Shown: piece after piece, positions 19,889 to 31,163 of the stretch
Layout: every line of letters starts with the position of its first letter
How positions within the stretch are numbered: the first letter of the stretch is position 1
NCBI RefSeq assembly: GCF_029227915.1
Contig: NC_079881.1
Location: forward strand, 6,634,001 to 6,698,000
Length of the DNA: 64,000 bases
Origin: Hydractinia symbiolongicarpus
Lineage: Eukaryota; Cnidaria; Hydrozoa; Anthoathecata; Hydractiniidae
Direction: 5' to 3'
Notes under the pieces: model-generated
Told to the model about the DNA's origin: nothing
Databases searched by the model: none
Seen by the model: only the letters and a program-made list of their open reading frames with translations
Made by a program: the position numbers and the translations under genes

Positions 19889-21389
19889 TATTACGAAGAT
19901 AACATTTTAGGTATGATTCTTATTCCCCTGGAAGTATCTCATTGCCCATCCACCCTTTTAAGTTTGAATCATAACCACATTCACATTTCTTGCGCGCGTT
20001 AAACGTTGTTAATCCATTGTCACTTTCTTGTAGATTTGTTTGTTACCAAGCATAAAACGACGAAATAAAATAAACTCTAAGATGATGTACAGATGTATTT
20101 TGATTGTTGTAAAACACGAGTCTGCTATTTTAATTTTCTTTGGTGAACCAGAACTTACGTTTTTGTCACATCGCTCCGTTGAACATACTTAATGAGATGC
20201 TGTAGAAAAAATAGTATTTTGTACGAAGTAATATATAAAATAAATAATGGATTCCTGCAAGTGTTTCCTTGTTTTATTCGTTTGGTTAATTAACAGGTAG
20301 ATCTGATGAAAATAAATAAAATATAATTAAAATAAAAAATTTGTCCAACAGAGATGCAAAGCGATAGCATTTCGAAAACGAGATTTAGAAACTGCAGTTA
20401 GTGCTGACAGTCACCATTTGAGTCATGATTTTAAATTGTCCTGCGTCACCAATGTAATGCATGGTTTGTTTTTTAGTAATAATATTATTTTTATAACACT
20501 ACACTCAGACTTTAGCGTAAAATTAGATCAAGAAGGTTTACCGATTATTCTACATAACGTTTCCTTTTCTCGCCCACGATAAGTAAAAAGTAATATTCAT
20601 ATTCAAACGAGTGGGTAAAGTAAAAAATTACAGACCTGAAGGTCAGTGAATAAGCAAATAGATTTCGGAGAACTTTAAGAAAGAAAAGCATAAGTTGAAA
20701 CAAAAATGAAAGGGATGTTAGGTCTTGACCCAAAAAATACTTTAGAAATAAGAACATCCAGCTCAGGTCAGATACTTAAAGGTTTCCCGCCTTAAAAGTC
20801 GTAGAACAACAATTATGTATCATAATCCAGTTATTAAACGGAATGCACTATTTAATTCATTTATATTATTAAAGATAAACAATTTCACAGAGCTCCAAAC
20901 CGACAAAAACTGCCAAAACTTGTGGGCGTAATTGAGAATAATTTAAAGAAAACTATTAACGCCTAGGGGCGTAAGTGAGTAGTAACAGCAAAGCATATAC
21001 ATTTATAACATCTATACCGTGTACACAATGAATAAAAGCACATATTTTGAGGAAGTGTGAAGAATATGAGACAGTTGTGCGTTGTGCACCACTCACTTAG
21101 GAAATTCTTAACAATTTCTTCGTCTTTTTATTTCGAAATTATGTAAACTCCAGCAACCAGAAGATTCCATGATATTTTTCGTAATGTTATACAATATGCC
21201 ATTAAGCGAAATAAAAATAAAAAAAGAACAATAACCAGCGTTCACTATTTACATAGACGATACGTATCAGATCACCAGTTTCGTTAGTTTTACAAAAACC
21301 ACTAATCAAGCACCGCAGAGTCATTATAATTTTTTAAAGAGATGATCTTTCCGTAATTTGAGAGAACTAAATAAGAAAATTGTCTTTCT
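19889..21389. other. Gene-poor region
   Basis: AT-rich DNA with no convincing ORF, RNA gene or recognisable repeat family. It separates the channel gene from a transposase remnant. Confidence 0.4.
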
Positions 21390-21607
21390 AAAGATGAACA
21401 TGGATTGATCATAATGGATACAAATAAAAGTCGAGACAACGACACGCTATTAGAACTGTGTCACAAAAATACCTGTGAAATTGTAATTGTACCTCATGAT
21501 CTCACAGACAAATTCCAACATCTCGACAAAGCTGAAAAGGCATTAACACAGAAGAAATAAAACGATTGGTTTTCAAATGAAATGTCAGATCAATCTAAAA
21601 TGGCGTA
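21390..21607 (+). pseudogene. DDE transposase fragment (DDE_1/pogo-like)
   Basis: A short frame reads GLIIMDTNKSRDNDTLLELC, then a CEIVIVPHDLTDKFQHLD segment, then, after an in-frame TAA, NDWFSNEMSDQSK. This order matches the central part of DDE_1-type transposases: the second catalytic Asp in the LIIMDT strand, the PxxxTDKFQxLD segment, and the following Trp-Phe helix. The rest of the transposase is absent on both sides, so it is an old remnant. Family is judged from motif order only. Confidence 0.65.
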
Positions 21608-22532
21608 TTTATAGACTCTTGAACTTCCTTTTGATGTTTTGTAAACAAAAAGTCTATTATTTAGAAAATAGAATTGGTTTTTGGTTCAAATTGTTGTTTT
21701 GGACTAAACTTTCGTCGGATGTTAATCTTCGTTGGAAAAAAAATTTTCGTTACTTTTGTTCCACTTTTTAGGGCAAGCGTCCTAATTTCGATAACTAACA
21801 ACATTCTTGAGTATTTAAACCAATAGTTAACTTTTTCTCATTTTTTATTCTAATCAACAAAATAATGTCATGTTATGCCAGCTTCGTTTTCAGGATCTGT
21901 TTCCATACAAACAAAGATCGTATTATCAACTTTGCAAACTTTCATGTCAGTCCAAGTTTTACTTGTCCATGCAGTGCGAATATTCTCACAGAAATATCCC
22001 TGCTAAGCAATGGTTTAATATAATACTCTTCTTCTCAGATGGAAAAAAAAATTATTCTTATTTATATAACAAGCACGGAGAAAAACCAAATAAAAATAAT
22101 GTTTGATCATTTGATCTTTTATAATGATGCATTAACGAAAATAAAATTATTTATGTCATCATGCACTCCTTTTTCATATCCGGAAACTATCAAACTTGTG
22201 CTATACTAAACAAATAAAATCACCACGAGGGAGACCAAAATAATTATGTTTGTCATAAATGTTATTCTTTAAAACCAATACAATAGAACATCAAGTTTTC
22301 TTAGAACTCGTTACATATGATTGACAACCAATTTCGACCAAAAGACATTTTAACTTTGCGTAACATGCTTAATTTACAGAAGTTTGGAAACTAATGGGTT
22401 TTTAACAAATAACCTTTCTGGTAAGTGTGTGTACGTGAGTAAGTAATGTATATTTCTGTGAATGAGCTGATGTGTTGATCATGAATAGTCTTCAAGTGTA
22501 CATCGTACAATAAATACATGTGACCTTCCAAT
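21608..22532. other. Upstream region of the KH-domain gene
   Basis: AT-rich spacer expected to hold the promoter and 5' UTR of the KH gene. Short ORFs here have no conserved features. Confidence 0.4.
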
Positions 22533-24860
22533 ATGTGTGAATACGAAAAAGAAGAGGTTGACTGGCTTGATCCTTCTTTACATTTCTTGTTTGTTTCAAC
22601 AGAAATATCGAAATCTATAGAAAATGAATCTGGTGCGAAAGTTTTTTTTGAGAATAAACAGCTTTTTGTTGAGGGGTACACTGAGTCGAGAGAAAAAGCC
22701 AAAGATATTATTCTTGAGAAAGTTTATGGACGCAATGCAGTTTTAGAAGAAAGTGAAGTTAATAACGGAGCAGCAAATCAAATAAATGCAGCAGGAGGAG
22801 ATGACCACGGTTGTTGGGATGTTATTGAATTTGTGGATTCGAAATATTTTGCCGAAATAATTGGCAGAAACGGCGACCATATTAGAAAGTTAGAGAAAAA
22901 GTTTGGCTTGAAAATAAAAAAAGATAAACGGAAGAATAAAATTATTATGAAAGGTGGTCAGGATTCGAAAAATAAAGCGATTGTTTGGTTTCAAGACTTT
23001 ATTGCCAGCAAAGAAGTCAATCAACCCAATCCTGATGGAGAAGCAAGAAAGTGTTCTCATGAGGACGATGAGTCGTGGGAAACTGTAGATTTTCTAGAAC
23101 CAAAATATTTCGGAGAAATAATTGGCAAAAATGGTTATCACATAAAAAGATTGGAAAAAAGATTCGGTTTGCAGATGAAAAAAGATGAACAAGAAAATAA
23201 AATTGTTATGAAAGGTATCGAGGAGTCAAAAAATGAAGCGTTGATTTGGTTTCAAGACTTTGTTGCGAGAAAAGAGTCTGAGGAGAATGCAAGTACAAAT
23301 ACTATTGATGAGGATGAATTGTGGGAGTCTGTAGATTTTTTGCATCCAAAGTATTTTGGTAAAGTAATAGGAAAAGGTGGGCAACATATCAAAGAGCTAC
23401 AAAAAAAGTTTAACGTTAAAATGAGGAAAGATGAGCTGAAAAATAAGATCGTTATGAAAGGTGATAAGAAGGCTAAAGAAGAAGCCATGCAGTACTTTCG
23501 TGATTTTGTTTCTGTTGCGGAATCTAATAAAACACCGGACACTTCTGTAAAGAAAAAGATACTAAAAGAAGGAATAGAGGAGTTAAACATTAGCAAAACT
23601 GATGCTGAAAATGAAGAAGTTATCGATTTTGTGAGTCAGAAATATTTTGGGTCAATTATTGGTCAAAATGGTGCTAACATTAGAAGGTTACAGCGCGAAT
23701 ATGGAGTTTCTTTGAGAATTGATAAATCTGTTAACAAGCTAATGTTAAAAGGAGGGGAGGTAAACAAGACAAAACTGAAAGATTATTTAAAAAAATACGT
23801 GTCGAAATCAAGCGAATACACGAAAATTAGTCAGCTGAGAGAAGTCTTTTTTGTTGGAATGCAAGAAAACGATGAAGTCAAATTACGTGCAGCGGAGGGT
23901 TGTGATAATGCCCGCCATACGGAGATATATAGTTTTAAGAGCACTCTACCTTTAGATAAATGTTATGAAAACATTCCAAAACTAAGAGAAAGTCTTCTGA
24001 ATGCTGTATGTATTGCCAAGATAAATATGGAGGACGATAGAAATGCCCTTTGTGACGTCCTGATGCACTGGGGTGACATGCACTATATGACAGAACCTGG
24101 CTGCTATGCAATAAGGGATATCACAGAAAATCCTAATGCTACCTATGAGCGTATTACTGCACAGTCATTGTCCTTTGACAAGATTGAAACCCAACCTATC
24201 GTTGACCGTTTTGTTCGATACGATCTGGCAATCAAAGTGCTACACTCTGATGTAGAAATGCGGTATGAGATGTTCCTAAAAGAAATTAGTGCAGGGAAAG
24301 ACGAAAGCCAAGGTCTCGAATTTGTGAATTGCGAGGAAGCAGGTTTTTCTTCCAACATGTTTTCAACTATAAGATGTGGACCTGGATATTTCTGGAATCC
24401 TGCTGAAAGGGTGTGCAGTTATGATATTGTTGATCCAAACACAAATCGCACAACCAGAATTTTGATTAAAACTATCAAAAGCAGTAGAGACAATGATGAA
24501 TTTTTAGAAAAGCACTTAGAAGCCTTAAAGCCATTCTTCGAGGAAATACACATGACAGAGGGAAACACTAACCTTTTCCTAACAAGTTTACCCTCCAATT
24601 ATATGCTCACATATTTACGACGCGCGGAGAGAAACACGTATGGGTTTGCAAGTGGAAACAAACTGCTTTCTTCAACGGAAGACGTGTACGTAAATCTTGA
24701 TAAACCTCACACTCCAACACAAGTAAAAGATATATTTTTCCGAAACGATATTATAGAAGGTTTGTTAAACACACCAGATTGGACTGTTGAAGAACTAGTC
24801 GATGCTTTGGAAAAATTGTTGAAATTCAGTGACATTATGATGAAGTATTTATTTTTATAA
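22533..24860 (+). CDS. Multi-KH-domain RNA-binding protein with an unrecognised C-terminal region, single exon
   Basis: The 775-aa protein carries four tandem KH domains with clear GxxG loops: GRNG (111-114), GKNG (198-201), GKGG (280-283) and GQNG (377-380). Each follows the pattern KYF-x2-IIG-x-NG-x-HI-x-LEKKFG and ends in a KxxxKIxMKG strand. A weaker KH-like unit without GxxG occupies about residues 10-65. The repeats are similar enough to suggest recent internal duplication; the linkers are acidic. KH domains bind single-stranded RNA or DNA, and tandem arrays are seen in vigilin-type proteins, but this one is much shorter. Residues ~425-775 form an apparently folded, mixed alpha/beta region with several Trp/Tyr and no domain I recognise; it is not low-complexity. 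The start ATG is the first in the frame. No AATAAA is evident before the inverted repeat 80 bp downstream. Confidence 0.88.
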   Translation: MCEYEKEEVDWLDPSLHFLFVSTEISKSIENESGAKVFFENKQLFVEGYTESREKAKDIILEKVYGRNAVLEESEVNNGAANQINAAGGDDHGCWDVIEFVDSKYFAEIIGRNGDHIRKLEKKFGLKIKKDKRKNKIIMKGGQDSKNKAIVWFQDFIASKEVNQPNPDGEARKCSHEDDESWETVDFLEPKYFGEIIGKNGYHIKRLEKRFGLQMKKDEQENKIVMKGIEESKNEALIWFQDFVARKESEENASTNTIDEDELWESVDFLHPKYFGKVIGKGGQHIKELQKKFNVKMRKDELKNKIVMKGDKKAKEEAMQYFRDFVSVAESNKTPDTSVKKKILKEGIEELNISKTDAENEEVIDFVSQKYFGSIIGQNGANIRRLQREYGVSLRIDKSVNKLMLKGGEVNKTKLKDYLKKYVSKSSEYTKISQLREVFFVGMQENDEVKLRAAEGCDNARHTEIYSFKSTLPLDKCYENIPKLRESLLNAVCIAKINMEDDRNALCDVLMHWGDMHYMTEPGCYAIRDITENPNATYERITAQSLSFDKIETQPIVDRFVRYDLAIKVLHSDVEMRYEMFLKEISAGKDESQGLEFVNCEEAGFSSNMFSTIRCGPGYFWNPAERVCSYDIVDPNTNRTTRILIKTIKSSRDNDEFLEKHLEALKPFFEEIHMTEGNTNLFLTSLPSNYMLTYLRRAERNTYGFASGNKLLSSTEDVYVNLDKPHTPTQVKDIFFRNDIIEGLLNTPDWTVEELVDALEKLLKFSDIMMKYLFL

Positions 24861-24941
24861 AAAACAAACATAACCCAATCCACATACACTATAGTATTGA
24901 TGAAATAGCAACAGCTTTTTATTGTTACATAGACCTGTTCT

Positions 24942-25225
24942 TTTTTATTATTAAGAAGGCTTGATATGCTATTTTTGCATCAAGAGTACTGAGAATGTTG
25001 AGCTTGTTCGTGTATAAAACATTTTTTTAATGTATGAAGTTTTCATATAAAAAACTTTAAATTTTGTAAGATTTCCAAGAAGTAAGCTTATAACATTTTT
25101 AAACTCGTTGTACCAAAAATGACTTTTATAAAACCTGTAACAATTGAAGACTTTAAATGGACTGTTTAAAGAACACTAATTACACATGACATTTGTTAAG
25201 TTAATTCTAATCTTGTTGTGTTTTG
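24942..25225 (+). repeat. Left arm of the long inverted repeat
   Basis: This arm is the reverse complement of 26098-26382 with scattered mismatches and a small indel region near 25030-25060. It ends inward with CTTGTTGTGTTTTG. Confidence 0.88.
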
Positions 25226-26097
25226 TCCTCACTTTATCTTTTGAGTCAAGCATTATTTAAAGTTGTTTTTAACATTGATATAATATCTTTCTTAAATAAT
25301 CCTAAAAACTAGACTTCTTAGGAGAAGCAATAAGGCGTTTAAGAATTTTTAAAGTTTAGGACGAAACTGTTCAATCAAGGGGCGGTTTTAAATAAATGAG
25401 AAATTTAATAGAAGCATGGCGTTATTATTGTAGGAACTTAAGTTGCCATTTTTGTATACAATTTGTGTTTCTTTTATTAGTTGTTTTTTCTTCTATTTAT
25501 TCTATTTACTAATATCTTCTCTATTCATTGCAGCTTATTTCAATCTCCTAATCGAGGGCGGAATTACGATAAATTTTATTCTGTCTTGGGTTTTCAAATA
25601 TATTAGACTTTTTAAATTAAATCCCACTTGTTACGTTGCAGTAGGTTATAAAAGAAAAACAAACAGTGGCAATAAATGTTAGCTTATGTCAGCATTTTTC
25701 TGTGACGTCAGCGAAAGATTGAATCCGAATCCGCCCCTCTACCCGAACGAAATAGAACGCAATGCATAATAGCAAAGTTGTTTTAATTTGAGTTCAATTT
25801 CAGAATACTAGGCTGAGATTCACGATAAAAACATTAGGTTTAATCCTTAAAAAAATAGAGAATGAAGAATAATAACTAGCCTGGCTGAAATTTTAATATT
25901 GTTATAAATAGGTCTGTCCTTTGGAAAAGGCTGCGCTTTACTACGGAGTAATTTTAAAATCTAAGTACCGGCGAAACCGTAAACCATTTTCCCTTAAAGT
26001 TCGTGCAAAAATAAGTACATCATTTTAGTCTTAGGTGTTGATATGTTTGGATTTATTGCGTTAAAAACTGTGATAAAAGCGCATCTTATCCAGAAAA

Positions 26098-26382
26098 CAA
26101 AACACAACAAGATTAGAATTAACTTAACAAATGTCATGTGTAATTAGTGTTCTTTAAACAGTCCATTTAAAGTCTTCAATTGTTACAGGTTTTATAAAAG
26201 TCATTTTTGGTACAACGAGTTTAAAAATGTTATAAGCTTACTTCTTGGAAATCTTACAAAATTTAAAGTTTATTATATAAAAACGTCATACTTTAAAAAA
26301 ATGTTTTATACACGAACAAGCTCAACATCCTCAGTACTCTTGATGCAAAAATAGCATATCAAGCCTTCTTACTAATAAAAAA
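26098..26382 (-). repeat. Right arm of the long inverted repeat
   Basis: Starts CAAAACACAACAAG and ends GCCTTCTTACTAATAAAAA, mirroring the left arm. An AT dinucleotide run follows directly outside it. Confidence 0.88.
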
Positions 26383-27779
26383 TATATATATATATCACAG
26401 TTTCCATGGTCAGTTATTTGTGCGCTGAGTTAGACTAGCTCAATTTTTAAAAGCAAGAGGAAAATGCAGGTTGAAAATGTGGCAGTACATGAAACGAAAA
26501 GAGCAAAGTTTTCTGCGCCTTGCTACTTTTTTTTAACATAACCACAGGCATAATAAAAGCATAGTTAATACAGAATGGTTATTAGAGAACGTGCATGACC
26601 AGAATAGCCATATTAAAGAAAGTAAAAAAAATTAAAAAAATGCTACTATATTTTTGTAGATATAGATTTGTGTTTTTGGTCACACGGTTACTTGAAACTC
26701 CTATTACGCACTGATTTAATAAGCTAGCTAACCATTAGCCATTAGTACCGGGCTTTTTTGGCTCAGTAAAGGCGGGGGGTGGAGGAGGGGGGGGGGTAGT
26801 GGTGCATTATGTCCTCGCCTGATTTTTAAAGAACGCTAAACTTGGCCGGTAGGATGTTTCATCTTATTGCAACTCATCTATAGCGTCATCACTTTGAACA
26901 TGACATCATAGGTGGATCGTGGAACTTGAAAACTACAAGTTTTGAATAGATATCTCTGAAATTAGTATATTTTACCAAAATTTGTTTAAAATTATATTTA
27001 ATAATGTTAGTATGAATAACTAAAATAAAAAATGTATTCAAAATGATTAATATTAGCCCGTGATGATTTAAGTTATTTTTCTTGTCCTTAGTGATTGTAA
27101 ACCTTTCCATCGCCAATAGCTCGACTTTAGTAGCTCCTTTAATGTCTTTAGTAAGCCAAAAAATGACATCGTTTAGTAATTGAAAGTAAAGTTTACTGGT
27201 TTCTATTTTCCGTAAAAAGAAATATATGTTTGTGTGTTTTCATTTGCGAGTTTCGTGTATTTAGGAATAAAAATCCCGAAGCCAACTCGTCAAAAGAGCC
27301 AAATATTTCACATTATTTGTTAATGCCCTAGATGTTCAAGATTGTTGATGTACGAACGAAAAATTTAAAAAACCTGTGTATTATCCATTATGTTGCTAGC
27401 CAAAGCATTTGTGAATATTGTCTGTCTTTTTAAGTTATCGCGCTCTGTTTTTAAAGTTTTTCAATATTTCAATATTTTAGTTTTCTAATACAGTCTTTAT
27501 TGTAGTACGATTAGAGTTTTTTACAAATTTTTTTTGAACTGAATACTTTTTTACAAGAACATGACAATTTCACCCTGATTGGTGTACCTATCGCTTTAAA
27601 GCTGAAATACCAGCCTAATATTCTTATTATGATATTTTTAAAAAATAAACATTCAGGATCTCGCAGATTAACCCATAGTCATTCTACTAGCTAACCTGTT
27701 AGTGTGTCAAGAAATATAAAAAACAAGGACATCTGAGATGATTTGTTGAAATTATAAGACAGCTTTGCGAAACAAATTT
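26383..27779. other. Gene-poor region with a G-rich tract
   Basis: No convincing ORF. A purine-rich run at about 26771-26802 contains G-tracts of six and ten bases separated by GG pairs and could form a G-quadruplex on the plus strand. The rest is AT-rich DNA without recognised repeats. Confidence 0.4.
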
Positions 27780-28944
27780 TCATTTCATAGGAGAATATCA
27801 TTTTACACTATTATTTAAGACAAATTGCAATATGTAATTGGGCCAATCAAAAAGTTAAACCTGGGACCTCTCGCGCCTAAACCGAAAACCATTGCATTAG
27901 ACTAACAGGCCATGAAGAAAAATCAGGTGCGCGGAAGTTACAATTTTTTCAGCGAATTCTACGGAATATATAAGACGTCTCCACAACAAGAAGTTTGAAG
28001 TTAATTTGGTCAATTATCAAGTAAGCCCTGAAAATCGAATTGATAGAAGAAAATTGCCAAGAATACATTTTAAAAAATGTCAGTTCATATGCCGTTTATT
28101 CGTTATTGAAGGTTATGACACTTTGCACACATGTGGGATATGAAAATTGGGCATGTCCAGGAGTAAAACCAGGACCTGTCATTCCTTTGTCAAGACATAT
28201 CCAACAACGAGAATGTGGAAGCCGATTTCTTGAAATATCAAGATAGCTTTGAGAACCTAATTCATGGAATAACTCAATCAGATATTGTCAGTTCACACGA
28301 TATTACCTCTTAACAGCACAATGCTGTGATTTGTACGAACGAGTAATAAGTCATTACGCCTGCCTAAGAATTGAACCTGAGAAGTCCAGAGTCTGAAGCG
28401 AGAATCATACCACCAGACCAACGGACCAGGATGACCCTCAAAAGTGCAAGTATAACATTATATGCAGATAGTCTACTCAATATCTGGACGAAAGACGGTA
28501 AAAATAACTTAATTCTGTGTAAAATCATATACAAAAGAGGCAGTCTCAAGTTGATTTGTTAAATTTTCAACTAATCGCGAATCGAATTGATAAATAAAAT
28601 CCGTCAAGAATTCATTTCAACAATTGCCATTTTATAGGCCGTTTATTCCCTACAGTTAGTTATAGCACTTGCCAGTAATGGAGTGAACCTGGAGTGTGCC
28701 GCATCCTAAGCAAGAATTACACCACTAGACCAAAAAATTTCTTGAAATTTCAAATAATCTTGTGAATATAATTCACAATAGAACTCAGCCAAGAATACCT
28801 TTCAAAAATTTTCAGGTGAAAAGTCATTACCCCTTTACAGTAGAATGTGGTGTTTTGAAAATATTTGTGACAGGCAATTGAGACTGTCCGGGAGTTGAAC
28901 ACGGGACCTCTCGCACCCGAACTGAGAATCATACCGACTGATTT

Positions 28945-29250
28945 TTACCGACTGATAGCCTTGTGGTAGAGCGTTCGCTTTCAGTGCGGGAGGTCTTGGG
29001 TTCAAACCCTGGCCGAGTCATGCCAGAGACTATAAAAGTGTGAATCTATCCTTTCTGCTTAGCGTTCAGCATGAGAATAGGATTGATATCTTAGGCGGTT
29101 GTCTAGTGAAGCGATTGCTGTGCTTCCACGACTTTCGTAGCTCAAATGGGAGCTTTAAATGCGCTAGGACCCCCTTTGCAGGACCCTCGTTGATAGCAGT
29201 ACCAATAGGAACTGAAGAGGCTATCCTGGGTAAATAATAATAATAATAAT
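28945..29250 (+). mobile_element. tRNA-headed SINE, copy 2, inserted inside a tRNA-Pro unit
   Basis: Aligns with the SINE at 10.8 kb from TTACCGACTGATAGCC through GGCTATCCTGGGTAAATAAT and ends with an (AAT)n tail. On its left the tRNA-Pro copy is interrupted after GAGAATCATACC; on its right the same tRNA resumes with ACCACTAGACC. The shared ATACC is a candidate 5-bp target duplication, though partly ambiguous with the AAT tail. A short duplicate of ACCGACTGAT lies at the 5' edge. The B box GGTTCAAACCC is intact in this copy. Confidence 0.9.
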
Positions 29251-29536
29251 ACCACTAGACCAACAGGCCATAGTGACCGTCAAAACTATGTACGCAACAG
29301 TTTGTACATGGCCTTTGGCGAAATATTAATAACAAAGACGACAAAAATCTTCTTCCTTCTTCAAAACATCCCCAACATGAATGATAAAAAAATATTTCTT
29401 GAAATGTCAAGTCAACCTTGCAAATCCAATTCAAGGAAGAACTCAACCAAAGATATTTCTCAGCAATTGAGAGTTGATTAGTTGTTACAATCTATAGTAG
29501 AATGTAGTGTTTTGCGCAAATTTGCGATAGGAAATT

Positions 29537-29608
29537 GGGCCTGTCTGGGAGTTGAATCCGGGACCTCTCGCACCCGAAGCGAGAATCATACCACTAGACC
29601 AACAGGCC
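29537..29608 (-). pseudogene. tRNA-Pro(CGG)-like copy, nearly intact
   Basis: 72 nt. Acceptor stem GGCCTGT/ACAGGCC pairs fully, the anticodon loop TTCGGGT gives CGG, and the anticodon stem pairs. Two mismatches in the TPsiC stem (including an A before TTC) weaken the B box, so I call it a likely pseudogene. Confidence 0.6.
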
Positions 29609-29849
29609 ATGATATAATTGAAACATGCTAGTACGCCATTATAAGCAGAGCGTTGTAATGAATATCTTTATGAAAGAGGTTATAAATAGCTTGGTTTTGT
29701 GACAAAGTATATGGACAAAACGAAGTTTAAAGTTGATTTGTTAAATTCTCAAGCAAGTTCCGCGAATGGTATTGATACAACAAATCCGTCATGACTTTAT
29801 TTCTGCAATTTTCATTATATCACTTACCACTAATGTGCGATTTGTAATT

Positions 29850-29921
29850 GGGCCTGTCCGGGAGTTGAACCTGGGACCTCTCGCACCCGAAACGAGAATC
29901 ATACCACTAGACCAAAAGGCC
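29850..29921 (-). pseudogene. tRNA-Pro(CGG)-like copy, nearly intact
   Basis: 72 nt with anticodon CGG. There are mismatches in the acceptor stem (position 6), anticodon stem and TPsiC stem. The B box is close to consensus (GGTTCAACTCC). Confidence 0.55.
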
Positions 29922-30157
29922 ATGATATCATTGAAACATGCCAGTACGCCATTATAAGCAGAGCGTTGTAATGAATATCTTTATGAAAGAGGTTATAAAT
30001 AGCTTGGTTATGTGACAAAGCATGTAAACAAAACGGAGTGTAAAGTTAATTTGTTAAATTCTCAAGCAACTTCCGCAGATGGTAGTGATACAACAACTCC
30101 GCCAAGACTTCATTTCTGCAATTATCATTGTAGCACTTACCACACATGAGGAACTGT

Positions 30158-31150
30158 TGTTGTTGTTGTTGTTAATTTATTTATTGTCGGTTAAAATATG
30201 TACAAACAATACAATAGCTCTAATTAAAGTGCTAATCCAAACCGACATATAGACAGAAATATAAATACTATAAAAATAAAGTAAGTGAAATCAAAAGAAA
30301 AACAAATAACATATTTATGTTATTGTGAACAGACATCACAAGAACAATGCTGGCCATTAAAAATATTCAAAGATTCTGCTGTTTTCATATGATTGGGTAA
30401 TTTATTCCATATATTTGGACCTAGGGAAGTTAAACTTTTAGTTCCGAAACTTCTGGTATTTTTTCTTGGAACCTTGAGATTATTGACATTTTGTGATCTG
30501 ACAGATCTTTCACTTTGTTGGAAATCAAAAATGTCATGAATGTATGAAGAGTTAAGGCTATGCAAAGATTTGTAAATTTCTGTACATAGCGTTTTAAGCC
30601 TGTAAACACTCATGAAATTCCTTCCTGATTTTAAAAGCAGTTCCTCGTATGTACTATCGGAGTCGTCAAATAAAAAACGCAAAGCCCTTTTTTGTATTCT
30701 TTCAACTTTTAACAAAGATTTAGTAGATGAAAAATGCCACACTAATGGACAATAGTTAAAGTTGGAAAGTACAAAACTTTGAACAAGAGCAACCTTTGCT
30801 TTGTAAGTCAGAAACGTATCTAGCCTAACTAATGCATTCAATTGTGCCGATAGACTTTTTGATAAGTTCAGAAATGTGAAGATCAAAGTTTAATCTGTTG
30901 TCAATAGTCACACCCAATAACTTTACACTATTTTCTGTTTTGATAGTTTTATCGCCATTGTTAAATCTATGTCACAATTATTATTTTTGTTCCGTGTGAT
31001 TATAATGGATTGAAACTTTCCAGGATTAGCTATCATTTTGTTATATTTCAGCCACTCTAAAGCTGTGTTTGATTCACTTTGTAACAGTTTTATTAAGTTT
31101 GTAATCGAGTTAGAGTAAGCGGAAAGGGAATTGTCATCAGCATAATTGAG
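30158..31150 (-). mobile_element. 5'-truncated LINE (CR1/Jockey-like), reverse transcriptase C-terminal part
   Basis: On the minus strand two frames encode the end of a non-LTR reverse transcriptase: NYADDNSLSAYSNS (catalytic YADD near 31120-31150), then, in a second frame, YKAKVALVQSFVLSNFNYCP with VERIQKRALRFLFDD, a signature of the post-RT region in CR1/Jockey-type LINEs, and a final segment with GPNIWNKLPNHMK. A frame break lies between about 30886 and 30923. The 3' end has a (CAA)n tail on the minus strand (TTG repeats near 30148-30172 on plus). The left flank ends in CTTACCACACATG and the right resumes in GGTTATTGGGCC, both satellite sequence, so the fragment inserted into the tRNA-Pro array. 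Confidence 0.88.
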
Positions 31151-31163
31151 AAAACTGGTTATT

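Larger units (their letters stand above)
24942..26382. mobile_element. 1.44-kb non-coding element bounded by long inverted repeats
   Basis: Two arms of about 285 bp, inverted and closely matching, flank an ~870-bp AT-rich centre. The outer ends share TTTTTATTA-x-TAAGAAGGC and the inner ends share CTTGTTGTGTTTTG. The centre holds no transposase-like ORF. This is the structure of a non-autonomous DNA transposon (long-TIR or foldback type). A target-site duplication could not be defined because the flanks are T-rich and AT-repeat DNA. It begins about 80 bp beyond the KH gene stop codon. Confidence 0.75.

Noticed and set aside
21577-22106. Two ORFs of 64 and 78 codons before the KH gene
   Set aside because: Composition follows local base content; no conserved motif, and the first overlaps the end of the transposase relic in another frame.
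25443-25682. 79-codon hydrophobic ORF inside the long-TIR element
   Set aside because: It begins with TTG, is rich in Phe/Leu/Ile as expected from T-rich DNA, and has no transposase motif.
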